A stretch of 64,000 nt of DNA from CAVVEQ01 sp963828855 (GTDB taxonomy: Bacteria > Chloroflexota > Anaerolineae > Anaerolineales > Anaerolineaceae): positions 248,001 through 312,000 of the forward strand of contig CAWHGB010000005.1 of the NCBI GenBank assembly GCA_963828855.1, in the 5' to 3' direction. Shown in pieces: positions 10,027 to 19,237 of the stretch. Made by a program: the position numbers and the translations under genes. How positions within the stretch are numbered: the first letter of the stretch is position 1; the number at the start of each line of letters is the position of its first letter. Below the pieces are notes generated by a model. That model did no database searches, was not told the origin of the DNA, and saw only the letters and a list, made by a program, of their open reading frames with translations.

Positions 10027-11419
10027 AAATTACATTCAACGGCGCTGCCCGGGATGTCACCGGTTCGCAATTCCTTGTGGAAGTCAATGGAAGCACATTT
10101 TTACTGGATTGCGGTCTCTACCAGGGTCACCGCGCGGATACCTACCGGCGGAATCAGAATTTTCGATTTGACCCTTCAAAGCTGGATGCGGTCATCCTCT
10201 CGCATGCTCACATCGACCATTGCGGCAACCTGCCCAACCTGGTCAAGCAGGGCTTCCGCGGGCCGATTTATACGACTGCTGCGACTGCCGCCCTAACAGC
10301 CATCATGTTGAAGGATAGCGGTCACATCCAGGAAGCCGATGCGCAGTACGTGACTAAAAAGAATTTCCGGCGGGGCGAGCCGCCGGTGGAACCGCTCTAT
10401 ACAATTGCTGATGCCATTGCTGTGGAGGAGCACTTCCGCGCACTTTCCTACGGTCAGAAGTTTTTCCCCGGCGAATGGGGTCAGGGTGCACCTGGAGGAT
10501 GCCGGGCACATCCTTGGATCTGCCGGCATTATTCTGGACATAGAGGAAGACGATCGGAAATTCCGCTTTCAATTCTCCGGTGATATCGGCCGCAGGAACC
10601 TGCCGCTGATCCAGGACCCGGTTTATCCAACCGGAGTGCAAACCCTGATGATGGAATGCACCTACGGCGATACGCCCAAGACCGATCCGCGCGAATATCA
10701 CGACCAGCTGCGCCAGGTTGTACAGCGCACTTTCGACCGGGGTGGCAGGGTGATCGTACCCTCTTTCGCCCTCGGGCGAACCCAGGAATTGATCTTTGCC
10801 TTTAACCAAATGGTGTCGGAGGGCGAGATCTCACCCTTCCCGGTCTACGTGGATAGTCCGCTGGCGTTGGAAACCACCCGCGTTTTTGAATCCTTCCCCG
10901 ATTACATGGATCGTGAGACAAAGGAATTTGAGCGCGATGAAAACCACCCCGCGCTCAAGTTCAAGCAATTGCGTATGGTCCAATCGGTGGATGAATCGAA
11001 ATCCCTCAATGACCTGAAAGGTCCCATGGTGATCATCAGCGCCTCGGGCATGGCAGAAAATGGACGCATTCTGCATCACTTGCGCAATAATATTGAAAAT
11101 CCGCGCAACACCATCCTGATCGTAGGGTGGCAGGCACCGGATACGCTGGGAAGGCGCCTGGTGGAGCAGCAGAAGGTGGTACGCATCTTCGGACAGATCT
11201 ATGAACGCCGCGCGGAGGTGGTGACCATCAACGCGTTTTCCGCGCACGCCGGGCAGGATACCCTGCTGGAATACGCTCTAGCCACGCGGGATACGCTGAA
11301 GGAGCTGATCCTTGTACATGGAGAAAAGGATGCCGCAGATGCTTTCAAGGCGAAAGCTGGCGGAGAAGGGGATCACCAATGTCAGCTACCCGGACCTATA
11401 CAAGGTTATAGAAATCTGA
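10023..11419 (+). CDS. MBL-fold beta-CASP RNA-processing nuclease (frameshifted)
   Basis: Metallo-beta-lactamase of the beta-CASP/CPSF-like class. Zinc ligands H61, H63, D65 and H66 lie in SHAHIDHCG, a further His in DAGHILGSAG, then the beta-CASP region and a C-terminal RMMBL-type motif (NAFSAHAGQDTLLEYA). These enzymes cut or degrade RNA. Two indels break it. Near 10465 (TTTTTCCCC) the reading moves from YGQKF to SPANGVRVHLEDAGH. Near 11355 an extra A (GCGAAAGCTGG) must be removed to give AKLAEKGITNVSYPDLYKV ending at 11419, instead of an unlikely tail to 11427. It starts within the rnd stop codon, so translation is coupled. Confidence 0.88.
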
Positions 11420-11494
11420 CCGCCTGATTTTTCTTGCCCCATCAAAGTAATATATTTCTGAAAGCAGATAAAAAGAAGATAAACGGTTTTGTTG

Positions 11495-11500
11495 TATAAT
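11495..11500 (+). promoter_or_regulatory. -10 element for tRNA-Ser
   Basis: A perfect TATAAT lies 15 nt before the first base of the tRNA, at the spacing expected for a tRNA promoter. The -35 region is poor. Confidence 0.5.
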
Positions 11501-11515
11501 GTACGCGCTTAACTC

Positions 11516-11603
11516 GGAGAGGTGCCGGAGCGGCCGATCGGGGCGGTCTCGAAAACCGTTGTGGCCCTTGTGGTCACCGTGGGTTCGAATCCCACCCTCT
11601 CCG
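11516..11603 (+). tRNA. tRNA-Ser (CGA)
   Basis: 88-nt type II tRNA. Acceptor GGAGAGG (11516-11522) pairs with CCTCTCC (11596-11602), with discriminator G at 11603. The anticodon stem GCGGT/ACCGT encloses the loop CTCGAAA, giving anticodon CGA, which reads UCG (Ser). A long variable arm (GTGGCC pairing GGTCAC) and the T-arm GTGGG-TTCGAAT-CCCAC confirm the serine class. The 3' CCA is not encoded. Confidence 0.95.
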
Positions 11604-11815
11604 CTCCGTCTTCGCTCCGAGGGTGCATACCCCACAAGGGGGTGCAAAGATCGTAACCCCGCGACCCTTTCCGTCTCACTAAAACCGTTCGGCTACGAGG
11701 GTGCGAATCTCGTGACCCTCTCCGTAAAAAATCAGCTTCGAAGGTGCACAACCTGCGACCCTCCCCCCCCTTCATCGACTCCGAGGGTGCTTATTTCGCG
11801 ATGATTCCCCCTGTT
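11604..11815 (+). repeat. Tandem degenerate hairpin repeats after tRNA-Ser
   Basis: Four imperfect units share a core like CGAGGGTGC...GCGACCCT. The second (about 11681-11723) contains AAAACCGTT and GAATC...ACCCTCTCCG in the same order as the 3' half of the adjacent tRNA-Ser, so it looks like a decayed partial tRNA copy. Each core can fold as a GAGGGT/ACCCTC hairpin. A related string lies at 42248-42276. The array may mark old integration events at the tRNA or a dispersed palindromic repeat. Confidence 0.55.
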
Positions 11816-11934
11816 TTATTTCACATTATCATTTGATTGAGCGTCGTCCTAGAATTGCTTTTTAATTTATGATAAAAGAGGTATAAATAGTAGTTGAAGC
11901 GCTTCGAATTGCGGTTCACCATGGGAGGTGGAGA

Positions 11935-13422
11935 ATGAGCTCCAGAATAGAAACCCGAAAATCGAGGCTGGTTATATTTGCGAGTTTGATCCTGATCGTC
12001 AGTCTCGGCTGCCTATGCATGCCTGCCGGATTGAACCTGGTCAGCACACCAGAAGCAGTCAGCACGACGACCGAAACACCGCAGCCTTCACCAAGTGCTA
12101 CTCCTCAAGCGGTATCGCCTGAAAAGCCATCAGATGGTACCGTCCTCAACACAAGTGGCCCCTGGCTGCTCATCGAAACCGAACAGGGTCTCTGGGCTGC
12201 CAACCCGGATGGCAGCGCGCTGACCCAGCTCACAACGGTGGACTATTGGAAGGGCGGACTCAAGCAAGCCATCCAGCCGAAAGGCAACCAGGTGGTTTTC
12301 CTGTCGCCCGGGAATTTTGATTTCAATCACATGGCGCTCAATCTTCTATCCCTCCCGGATGGAAAGGTCACTAGGATCACCAATCTGACCTCCACTACGA
12401 CGGAAGATTATGCTCAACTGAGCCCGGGCGATCCCGGCTTTGAGGCTCTGCGGGCTGTGGGAGAACAGACCAGTTATGCCTGGTCACCAGATGGCACCCG
12501 ATTGGCTTTCGGCGGGGTAATGGATGGACCTTCGGCCGATATTTACCTCTATGATGTTACCAGCGGTACGATCAGCAGGGTCAGCCAGGACCCCGCCCAG
12601 AATTTTGCCCCTTCCTGGTCTCCGGATGGAACCCACCTGCTTTACATGGCGGCGGAGAGTTTTGGCACCGGCGCAGGCGGGACCATGTCTGGCGTTTGGA
12701 TGGCCGATTCTGAGGGCGCGAACCCAACCGAGCTGTTTGCGACCAATAGCGCCGGCGAAGAAGTGGAAGGCTGGCTGGATGACAGTACCGTCCTGCTAGC
12801 CACCTGGGCGCAGCCATGCGGCTTGCAGAGGTTGCGGTTTTATGACCTTAATACCCATAAAGAAACCGTTCTAAACGAGGATTGCTTCAATTCAGCATCA
12901 GCTGCTCATGTGGGAATTGGGTCGGCTCTGTATTCAAACGCCAGCGGTATCTACATGCTGACAACTGATGAGCGTACACCGACACAGGTGAGCACGGCGG
13001 GGGATGCGTTCATCGATCCCCGCCAGGCAGGTGACCAGGTGTTTACCGTGCGCTTTGAAGGCGGCGGGATGGCCACCTTTGGCAACATCAGTGATTTTGA
13101 CCACCAGGTTTCACCGGTCAAAGCACAGCCCAATGAGATGGATTTGGCCGAATATGGCGCCATCTGGGGCTGGACCAGCCTGGACGCATCCCAGCCGGGT
13201 GCCTGGATCACCGGCCCGGGCGTGGAATTCGGCCAGATCTTTGACGCGCCAGCTTCTCACCCGATCTGGAGCGAGCATAATAACCTGCTCTTCTTCGCAG
13301 GCCAGGATTCTGGCAGCCAGGCGATTTACCTGACCACCTTCGACAACTTTTACCAGGACCTGCATCAGGTGAACACGATTGATGCCCAACCGATCGAGGT
13401 TGCCTGGCTGGGTGGGGAATAA
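11935..13422 (+). CDS. Secreted beta-propeller lipoprotein (PD40/TolB-like)
   Basis: Exported protein of 495 residues. It has a basic N-terminus, a hydrophobic signal segment at about residues 12-27 and a lipobox-like VSLGC, then a T/P-rich linker (about 40-65) that would hold the domain away from the membrane. The rest is a beta-propeller with PD40-type repeats, clearest at YAWSPDGTRLAFGG and FAPSWSPDGTHLLYMA. Such propellers in TolB-like proteins bind proteins or ligands; no catalytic residues are evident. GGGAGGTGGAG lies just upstream of the ATG. It appears monocistronic, and the partner is unknown. Confidence 0.8.
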   Translation: MSSRIETRKSRLVIFASLILIVSLGCLCMPAGLNLVSTPEAVSTTTETPQPSPSATPQAVSPEKPSDGTVLNTSGPWLLIETEQGLWAANPDGSALTQLTTVDYWKGGLKQAIQPKGNQVVFLSPGNFDFNHMALNLLSLPDGKVTRITNLTSTTTEDYAQLSPGDPGFEALRAVGEQTSYAWSPDGTRLAFGGVMDGPSADIYLYDVTSGTISRVSQDPAQNFAPSWSPDGTHLLYMAAESFGTGAGGTMSGVWMADSEGANPTELFATNSAGEEVEGWLDDSTVLLATWAQPCGLQRLRFYDLNTHKETVLNEDCFNSASAAHVGIGSALYSNASGIYMLTTDERTPTQVSTAGDAFIDPRQAGDQVFTVRFEGGGMATFGNISDFDHQVSPVKAQPNEMDLAEYGAIWGWTSLDASQPGAWITGPGVEFGQIFDAPASHPIWSEHNNLLFFAGQDSGSQAIYLTTFDNFYQDLHQVNTIDAQPIEVAWLGGE

Positions 13423-14083
13423 AGCGCATAGCTAACCCGGGCAGGAGGTCAGTTTCAGGAGGGCGGCACAAGTAAGAATGGGACTAGGGGATTGGAGATT
13501 ATTTGCCACTTACCCCGAATCAATTACACACCTGGCCTGGTTATCACGGTTTGATCGCCAGGTTTTTCATAATCGTTCAACCGTTGGATCACCAGGTGGG
13601 CGATGCGGGTGAGCGTGTCCACCATCATGGTTTCGTCATATTTGGATTCCATGAGGACGTGTGAGGCGCCCCAGATCAAAAAGGAAAGCACAATTTCCTT
13701 TTCTGGGCAGACTACTGATCTGCGGATACTGCACCCTGATCTGACGGTCGACCTTGTCGATCAGAAGGTACATCCTTCCCGAAAACAGGGTGATGATGAT
13801 CCCGGAATTTTTGGTTGGGAAAATACCTTCAGCGATTCCTCCTATAGGGATGTGAATCCTCCGGTTTGGTATGTAATGAACATCTTAGGAGAACGGCTTA
13901 CAATTCTTTTATTGACTTATTCCTGACGATCCCCTGTGGATCCTCCTCCAAATCCGATAATGGTCAACTGTACAGGGTAAATATGACAGGTTGAACAGGG
14001 CAAATTCCTCTTTCAGTCCAATGCGGTTTGGATAAAAATGCGTATCATAAAGGTTAAAGAATAAATGACCCACGGAGGAAGAT
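13423..14083. other. Intergenic region with degenerate coding remnant, 661 bp
   Basis: No intact gene on the plus strand; the 107-codon frame at 13603-13926 has no recognisable product and no ribosome-binding site. The minus strand carries the broken reading listed separately at 13524-13893. The right end holds the ribosome-binding site (GGAGGAAG) of the gene starting at 14084. Confidence 0.5.
13524..13893 (-). pseudogene. Possible TetR-family C-terminal remnant
   Basis: Translating the minus strand by eye gives a continuous helical-looking protein once two frames are joined. The first part (about 13893 to 13695) reads IHIPIGGIAEGIFPTKNSG and then RMYLLIDKVDRQIRVQYPQI. After a one-base shift near 13690 it continues EIVLSFLIWGASHVLMESKY and ends with TAA at 13524. 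The pattern (GIAEGIF followed by two amphipathic helices and a short tail) resembles the ligand-binding half of TetR regulators. No N-terminal HTH is found upstream, where stops intervene. Either the 5' part is lost or further indels hide it. Identification is tentative. Confidence 0.35.
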
Positions 14084-14816
14084 ATGTATAAGATCGCGAT
14101 GTTTTTGGTGCTTAGCCTTCGGAATTCTGGTGCCTTCCTGCAGCCCGGAAGAAGCAAAGGGGGTGATTGGGTCCGGTTCCATGGCAGCCGAAACCAGGAC
14201 GCTTGGCGATTTTCACATTATCGATTTGAGTATCCCGGGAGAGATGAAAGTGACTCTGGGGGATTCGGAATCCATAAGCATCGAAGCAGAGGATAACATC
14301 CTGCCCCTCATCGAAACGAAAGTAAGCGGGGGCAAACTGACCGTTGGCTCCGTACCTGGAAAAGTGATCCAACCCACAAAACCCATCAAATATACAGTCA
14401 CCACCAAAACATTGGATCAGTTGATCACCGGAAGCCTAGGCTCGATCAGCGCTCCCACCCTGAATGTGAAGAGATTCAAAGCTGAGATCAACTCCACTGG
14501 CAGCATCGAACTGGAAAATCTTGTTGCTGATTCACTCCAGGTTGCGATCAATAGCATCGGCAATATCAATATCCGCGGCGGGGAAGTCCAACAGCAAACG
14601 ATTGATATTTCCAGTTCTGGTAACTATCAAGCGCCGGAATTAAAAAGCTCCACTGCCAAAGTGACGATCGATAGTAGTGGTGATGCGATCCTATGGGTAA
14701 CGGACCAACTTGACGCCGCGATCAACAGCAGCGGATCCGTGCGTTATTACGGAGACCCCAAGGTAAAATCGGAGATCAATAGTTCAGGATCTATTCAGCC
14801 CCTTGGACAAAAATAG
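14084..14816 (+). CDS. DUF2807-like putative adhesin lipoprotein (frameshifted)
   Basis: Exported beta-helical protein of about 243 residues after correction. ATG at 14084 follows GGAGGAAG and opens MYKIAMFLVLSL. One extra C near 14120 (CCTTCGG) moves the frame; correcting it gives GILVPSC, a lipobox, then SPEEAKGVIGSGS. The mature part is a repetitive beta-strand domain with recurring Ser-Gly turns (AEINSTGSIELENL, ISSSGNYQAPELKSS, AAINSSGSVRYYGD), typical of the DUF2807 head-GIN family. Its function is unproven; surface adhesion is only a family suggestion. It lies just upstream of an ABC-2 exporter pair (44-nt gap) and may be co-transcribed. Confidence 0.8.
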
Positions 14817-14860
14817 CCCCTATTGACAGGTTTTCCCCTAATATTGACCGTGGAGGAACA

Positions 14861-15787
14861 ATGAAAGAATCCGTCGTTGAAGTAACGAACTTCAGAAAAA
14901 CCTACAAATCCCTGGTAGCCGTGGATGATATCAGCTTCGAAGTCCACAGGGGCGAGATCTTCGGTCTGTTAGGTCCCAATGGGGCAGGTAAAACGAGCAC
15001 CCTGGAAAGCCTTGAGGGCTTGAGGCAGCCGGATGGTGGTTCCCTGCGCATCCAGGGAGTTGACCCCGCCAGGCAACCCGGGAAATTAAGAGAAATGATC
15101 GGGGTACAGCTGCAGGCTTCCACATTACCCGCCAGCATGACACCGCTGGAGGCGATGCGCTTTTTTTGCACCTACCATCGTGTGACTCCCCGGAACGACC
15201 TGTTGGAAGAATTCGGACTGGGTGAAAAGTTGAAAACCCAATTCAGCATGCTCTCCACCGGTCAACAACGCCGGCTGGCTCTTGCCTTGGCGATTGCCCA
15301 CCAGCCGCCTGTGCTGCTGCTCGATGAACCCACCGCCGGGTTGGATGTTCCGGCGCGGGTGGAGCTGCACGCCCGGTTGGATGAATTGCGTAAAAATGAA
15401 ACTACGATCATACTTGCCACGCATGATATGGCCGAAGCCGAGAAAATGTCGGACCGGGTAGCGATACTGCTGAAAGGACGCATCGCTGCCACCGGTACCC
15501 CCACAGAACTGACTGCCCAGGGGGAGGGGCTGGTCAAGATTACGGTGGCTTCGAGTTCCTCCAGCCTGCAATCCTACCCGGGGAGCTTCCCTGGGGTGAA
15601 GAAGCAGTTCCAGGGTGAGGGATATGCAACCTTTTTCAGCGAAGATGCCGGCTTGTCCGTCCCGGCAATCCTGGAATTTTTGAAGAATCGGAACGACTCC
15701 CTGGTGGATCTACGGGTGGAGCGGCCCTCCCTGGAAGAGCGGTTTCTCGAGATCACGCAGGAATCTCCGAATAAAGGAGCGAAATAG
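14861..15787 (+). CDS. ABC transporter ATP-binding protein (ABC-2 type)
   Basis: Cytoplasmic ATPase subunit of an exporter, 308 residues. Walker A is GPNGAGKTS (residues 43-51), the signature LSTGQQRR, Walker B VLLLDEPTAGLD, and the H-loop ATHDM. The C-terminal extension of about 80 residues after the nucleotide-binding domain is typical of drug or antibiotic exporters of the CcmA/DrrA type. A ribosome-binding site (GGAGG) precedes the ATG. The next gene, 2 nt downstream, encodes the permease, so the two form a transporter. Substrate unknown. Confidence 0.94.
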   Translation: MKESVVEVTNFRKTYKSLVAVDDISFEVHRGEIFGLLGPNGAGKTSTLESLEGLRQPDGGSLRIQGVDPARQPGKLREMIGVQLQASTLPASMTPLEAMRFFCTYHRVTPRNDLLEEFGLGEKLKTQFSMLSTGQQRRLALALAIAHQPPVLLLDEPTAGLDVPARVELHARLDELRKNETTIILATHDMAEAEKMSDRVAILLKGRIAATGTPTELTAQGEGLVKITVASSSSSLQSYPGSFPGVKKQFQGEGYATFFSEDAGLSVPAILEFLKNRNDSLVDLRVERPSLEERFLEITQESPNKGAK

Positions 15788-15789
15788 CC

Positions 15790-16599
15790 ATGACAGCATT
15801 TTTCCACTATCTTACGTATGATTTCAAGAACGGTCTGCGGGAAAAATCGCTGCTGCTGCTTAATTACCTTTTCCCCCTTGGTCTTTTCATCTTGATGGGC
15901 TTCCTGCTGACCGGTGTAAACCCGGATTTCAAAACAACCATCATCCCTGCAATGATCATTATCTCGACAATGTCGGTGACACTGCTCGGGATGCCCAATC
16001 CGATCGTTGCAGACAGGCTGGCGGGAGTTTACCGCAGCTTTAAGATCAATGGTATTCCAGCGGCTCACATTCTGGCTGTACCCCCGCTGGGGAACCTGGT
16101 GCATGTGATCATCGTCTCGGCGGTGATAACAATACTCGGGTATCCACTTTTCGATGCGACCTTGCCGGTTAATTGGCTGGCATTTGTGATCATCATCCTG
16201 GTGCAATTCTTCGCCATGGCTGGATTGGGGATGCTGATCGGTGTGATCTCACCGAATGGGAATACAGTTGTCCTTTTCAGCCAGCTTATCTTCCTGCCTT
16301 CGATGATCATCGGGGGTTTGATGATGTCTTTTGATTTCCTTTCACCAACCATGCAGCGGATCGCGCTGTTATTGCCTGCAACCCATGCAATGAATGCCTT
16401 CCGCGGGCTGGCCTACGGTTGGGAAACCAGCTTTAGCCCGATCTGGTCGCTCGCAGTCCTGATCCTTGGTGGATTGATCGCCTTTGCACTGGCGGTATTG
16501 CTCTTTCAGTGGGACAGCCGTAATCCAAAGCGAAGCCGGACACCCTATCTGGCGATTCTGGCGATGGTGCCATATCTGGTTTCGGTAATTCTATATTAA
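15790..16599 (+). CDS. ABC-2 type permease
   Basis: Integral membrane subunit of 269 residues with about six TM helices (for example LLLNYLFPLGLFILMGFLL and MAGLGMLIGVISPNGNTVVL). Layout and length match ABC-2 permeases such as DrrB. The loop before the last helices (LPATHAMNAFRGLAYG) is the conserved ABC-2 region. It sits 2 nt after the ATPase gene and is followed by a strong hairpin, so it ends that transcription unit. The exported compound cannot be predicted. Confidence 0.92.
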   Translation: MTAFFHYLTYDFKNGLREKSLLLLNYLFPLGLFILMGFLLTGVNPDFKTTIIPAMIIISTMSVTLLGMPNPIVADRLAGVYRSFKINGIPAAHILAVPPLGNLVHVIIVSAVITILGYPLFDATLPVNWLAFVIIILVQFFAMAGLGMLIGVISPNGNTVVLFSQLIFLPSMIIGGLMMSFDFLSPTMQRIALLLPATHAMNAFRGLAYGWETSFSPIWSLAVLILGGLIAFALAVLLFQWDSRNPKRSRTPYLAILAMVPYLVSVILY

Positions 16600-16620
16600 T
16601 CCTGTTTAGTTTTTTATTCA

Positions 16621-16643
16621 CCGCCGGGAAATACTCCCGGCGG
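16621..16643 (+). terminator. Hairpin after ABC-2 permease
   Basis: Perfect 9-bp GC-rich stem CCGCCGGGA (16621-16629) and TCCCGGCGG (16635-16643) with a 5-nt loop, 20 nt after the permease stop. The following sequence is AT-rich but lacks a clean U-run. Confidence 0.7.
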
Positions 16644-16707
16644 TATCAATTTATATTCCTTCAACAAGAACAATCCAACACGTAAATATCCTTTTCTAAT
16701 TGCCTCC

Positions 16708-16736
16708 TTGACTAGGGATGGGGATGGGATTATACT
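16708..16736 (+). promoter_or_regulatory. Sigma-70-type promoter for the marR/ABC exporter operon
   Basis: TTGACT at 16708-16713 and TATACT at 16731-16736 are separated by 17 bp, a near-consensus arrangement 32 nt before the start codon at 16769. A MarR dimer would most simply act here. Confidence 0.7.
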
Positions 16737-16768
16737 TTCACGCACTTAACTAATACACAAGGTTAATT

Positions 16769-17269
16769 ATGGTTATCAATAAACCCTTTACACTAATCGT
16801 TGGCGAGTGGACGGAAGTCTTCATGCACCGTTCCTTCCGCGAATTTAAAACTTTCATGAATGAGGAAGGTCTTTCCTCTACCCAGGTCAACACTTTAATG
16901 CGTCTGTACCACCACGGACCCAGCGGGGTTTCGGATATAGGTGAATTTTCTGGCGTTACAAACCCTGCAGCCAGCCAGATGATCGACCGTTTGGTGCAAA
17001 TGGATTTGATCCAGCGGGTGGAATCACCCAGCGACCGTCGTTTTAAGCAGCTTTCACTCACAGATAAAGGCGAAAACCTGGTACTGCGCGGAATCGAAGT
17101 CCGCAAGCGCTGGTTTGAAGACCTGACCTGCGAGCTATCCGCCGACCAACAGAAGATCGTCGCCGAAGGGCTGCAGATCCTAACCAAAGCAGCCAGGCGG
17201 TTGGACTCCGATGAAGCAAAGCATGGGATTAACTGCACGCACGATCGTGGAAATGGAAAGGCAGCCTGA
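16769..17269 (+). CDS. MarR-family transcriptional regulator
   Basis: Winged-helix regulator of 166 residues. The HTH covers about residues 50-75 (SDIGEFSGVTNPAASQMIDR), followed by the wing with the diagnostic D-R pair (VESPSDRRFKQLSLTDKG). Helices at both ends form the dimer interface. It precedes a two-gene ABC multidrug-type exporter and partly overlaps possible upstream starts of it, an arrangement common for MarR repressors that sense the exported compound. Autoregulation from the promoter at 16708 is likely but inferred. Confidence 0.93.
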   Translation: MVINKPFTLIVGEWTEVFMHRSFREFKTFMNEEGLSSTQVNTLMRLYHHGPSGVSDIGEFSGVTNPAASQMIDRLVQMDLIQRVESPSDRRFKQLSLTDKGENLVLRGIEVRKRWFEDLTCELSADQQKIVAEGLQILTKAARRLDSDEAKHGINCTHDRGNGKAA

Positions 17270-17270
17270 T

Positions 17271-19208
17271 TTGAATATCGCACAGACAAAACAGACAAAG
17301 CAAAACCGGCAGCCAGGGGGTATCCAGCGCGCCATTATCTACCTGAAAAACCTGCGCTGGCTAGCCCTCCTGCCTTATATCTTCATGGTCATTGCCACAT
17401 TCGCCCAGTTGGCGGTCCCCAAGCTGATCGGTCAAGTTCTTAATGCAGTTACGAGCGGGGTTGCTTCCAAAACCATTTTGGATGCGCTCTCCAAGATCCC
17501 ACCAGCATTCATGAGCGCGGCGCTGCCAAAGATCCTCGCATATCTCAATCTACCCCTTACCTGGAGCGCTCAGCAGTTAACGGATTACCTTTCGGCCCAG
17601 GTTGCCGATGCGCCACGGGCACTGGTATATGCGGGTGTAACCATCGTCCTATTTGCCGTCATTCGCGGCATCTTTGCCTACCTTCAATCCTATTGGGCGG
17701 AACGCAATTCGCAAAGCATGGCATTTGACCTGCGCAATGATCTCTATGCCAAGATCCAGCGGCTTTCCTTTTCCTATCACGACCGAAACCAGACCGGGCA
17801 ATTGATGGTGAGGGCGACCGACGATGTTGAAAAGGTGCGTCTTTTCCTGGGGCAGGGTTTGCTGCAGCTTGTAGGAGCGGTTTTACTCCTCACCGGCACC
17901 CTTATCATCCTCTTCACCACCAACACCCAGCTGGCACTTTACACCATCTGGATCCTCCCTGTGGCAATGATCATGTTCGTCATTTTCAGCGCGACCGCGC
18001 GGCCGATGTTTACCCGTGTCCAGCAGAAGCTTTCGGCGATGAATACCATCCTGCAGGAAAACCTGGCGGGCATCAAGGTGATCAAGGCGTTCACCCGTGA
18101 ACGCTCGGAGCAGAAGAAATTCACCCAGTCCGCCGATGCGCTGCTCGATCAGCAACTGGCTGTCAACCGCCTGTTCTCATTCCTTTTTCCGATCGTATTC
18201 CTGATCGCCAACCTCGGTCAGGCAGTCACACTGTATTACGGCGGCAAGCAGATCATTTTAGGCTCCCTGACGATCGGTGAATGGCAGGAGTTCAGCCTCT
18301 ACCTCATATACCTGTTTCTCCCCATTGCCCAGTTCGGTTTCATTATCACCCAATACAGCCAGGCTTCGGCTTCAGCGACCCGGGTGTTTGAGATCCTCGA
18401 CGCGAAGAGCGACGTGGTCAACAAGCCGGATGCGGTTGACCTACCCCAGGTGGAGGGAAGGGTGAAATTTGACCATGTCACCTTTCGTTATTTCGGCGGC
18501 GGTGATCCCGTTCTGAGCGATGTGAATTTTGAGATCAAACCCGGCCAAACGGTGGCGCTGCTGGGTGCAACCGGCTCCGGGAAAACCTCCATTATTAACC
18601 TACTGCCCCGATTTTATGATCCAACGGAGGGGCAGGTTAGCATCGATGGGTATGATCTCCGCGATGTGTGCCTGGATACGCTCAGAAGGCAGATCGGCAT
18701 CGTCCTGCAGGAGACAACCCTCTTCTCCGGGACCATCCGCGATAATATCGCCTTCGGGAAGACCAACGCCACGCAGGAGGAGATCGAAGCGGCCGCACGG
18801 GCAGCCGCTGCCCACGAATTCATTATTTCCTTCCCCCAAGGGTATGACACCCCGGTGGGAGAACGTGGTACCACTCTTTCCGGCGGGCAAAAGCAGCGTA
18901 TCGCCATTGCGCGCGCGCTGCTGCTGAACCCGCGCATCCTGATCCTGGATGATTCCACCAGCTCAGTGGACCTGACCACTGAAGGTGAGATCCAGGATGC
19001 CCTGGATGAATTGATGAAAGGACGTACCAGTTTTGTCATCGCCCAGCGGATCACCACTGTGATGAACGCGGATGTGATCCTGGTGATGGATAAAGGCAAA
19101 GTGGTTGCTTCCGGCAAGCATCAGCAGCTGATGGAGGAGAGCGAGATCTATACCGAGATCTACAACTCCCAGCTCATCGGCGAAGAAAAAACGGAAATTC
19201 GAGAATAG
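17271..19208 (+). CDS. Heterodimeric ABC exporter subunit A (degenerate ATP site)
   Basis: ABC exporter half-transporter of about 645 residues: six TM helices (about residues 20-350) fused to a nucleotide-binding domain. Walker A is LLGATGSGKTS, the Q-loop IVLQETTLFSG and the signature a canonical LSGGQKQR. Walker B reads ILILDDSTSSVD, with Asp replacing the catalytic Glu, and the switch residue is Gln (VIAQRITTV) instead of His. These changes mark the degenerate-site partner of a heterodimer. The TTG at 17271 is 9 nt after GGAAAGG and just past the marR stop; in-frame ATGs at 17211 and 17253 are alternatives with poorer sites. The partner follows at 19238. Confidence 0.9.
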   Translation: MNIAQTKQTKQNRQPGGIQRAIIYLKNLRWLALLPYIFMVIATFAQLAVPKLIGQVLNAVTSGVASKTILDALSKIPPAFMSAALPKILAYLNLPLTWSAQQLTDYLSAQVADAPRALVYAGVTIVLFAVIRGIFAYLQSYWAERNSQSMAFDLRNDLYAKIQRLSFSYHDRNQTGQLMVRATDDVEKVRLFLGQGLLQLVGAVLLLTGTLIILFTTNTQLALYTIWILPVAMIMFVIFSATARPMFTRVQQKLSAMNTILQENLAGIKVIKAFTRERSEQKKFTQSADALLDQQLAVNRLFSFLFPIVFLIANLGQAVTLYYGGKQIILGSLTIGEWQEFSLYLIYLFLPIAQFGFIITQYSQASASATRVFEILDAKSDVVNKPDAVDLPQVEGRVKFDHVTFRYFGGGDPVLSDVNFEIKPGQTVALLGATGSGKTSIINLLPRFYDPTEGQVSIDGYDLRDVCLDTLRRQIGIVLQETTLFSGTIRDNIAFGKTNATQEEIEAAARAAAAHEFIISFPQGYDTPVGERGTTLSGGQKQRIAIARALLLNPRILILDDSTSSVDLTTEGEIQDALDELMKGRTSFVIAQRITTVMNADVILVMDKGKVVASGKHQQLMEESEIYTEIYNSQLIGEEKTEIRE

Positions 19209-19237
19209 GATCCCATTCGGGATAAGGAGAAATCATC

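Noticed and set aside
10460..10490. Programmed ribosomal frameshifting in several genes
   Set aside because: The breaks occur in many unrelated genes, in both directions, and lack shared slippery sites with downstream structures; sequence error is simpler.
11604..11815. CRISPR array
   Set aside because: Units are imperfect, few, closely packed and without uniform spacers or cas genes.
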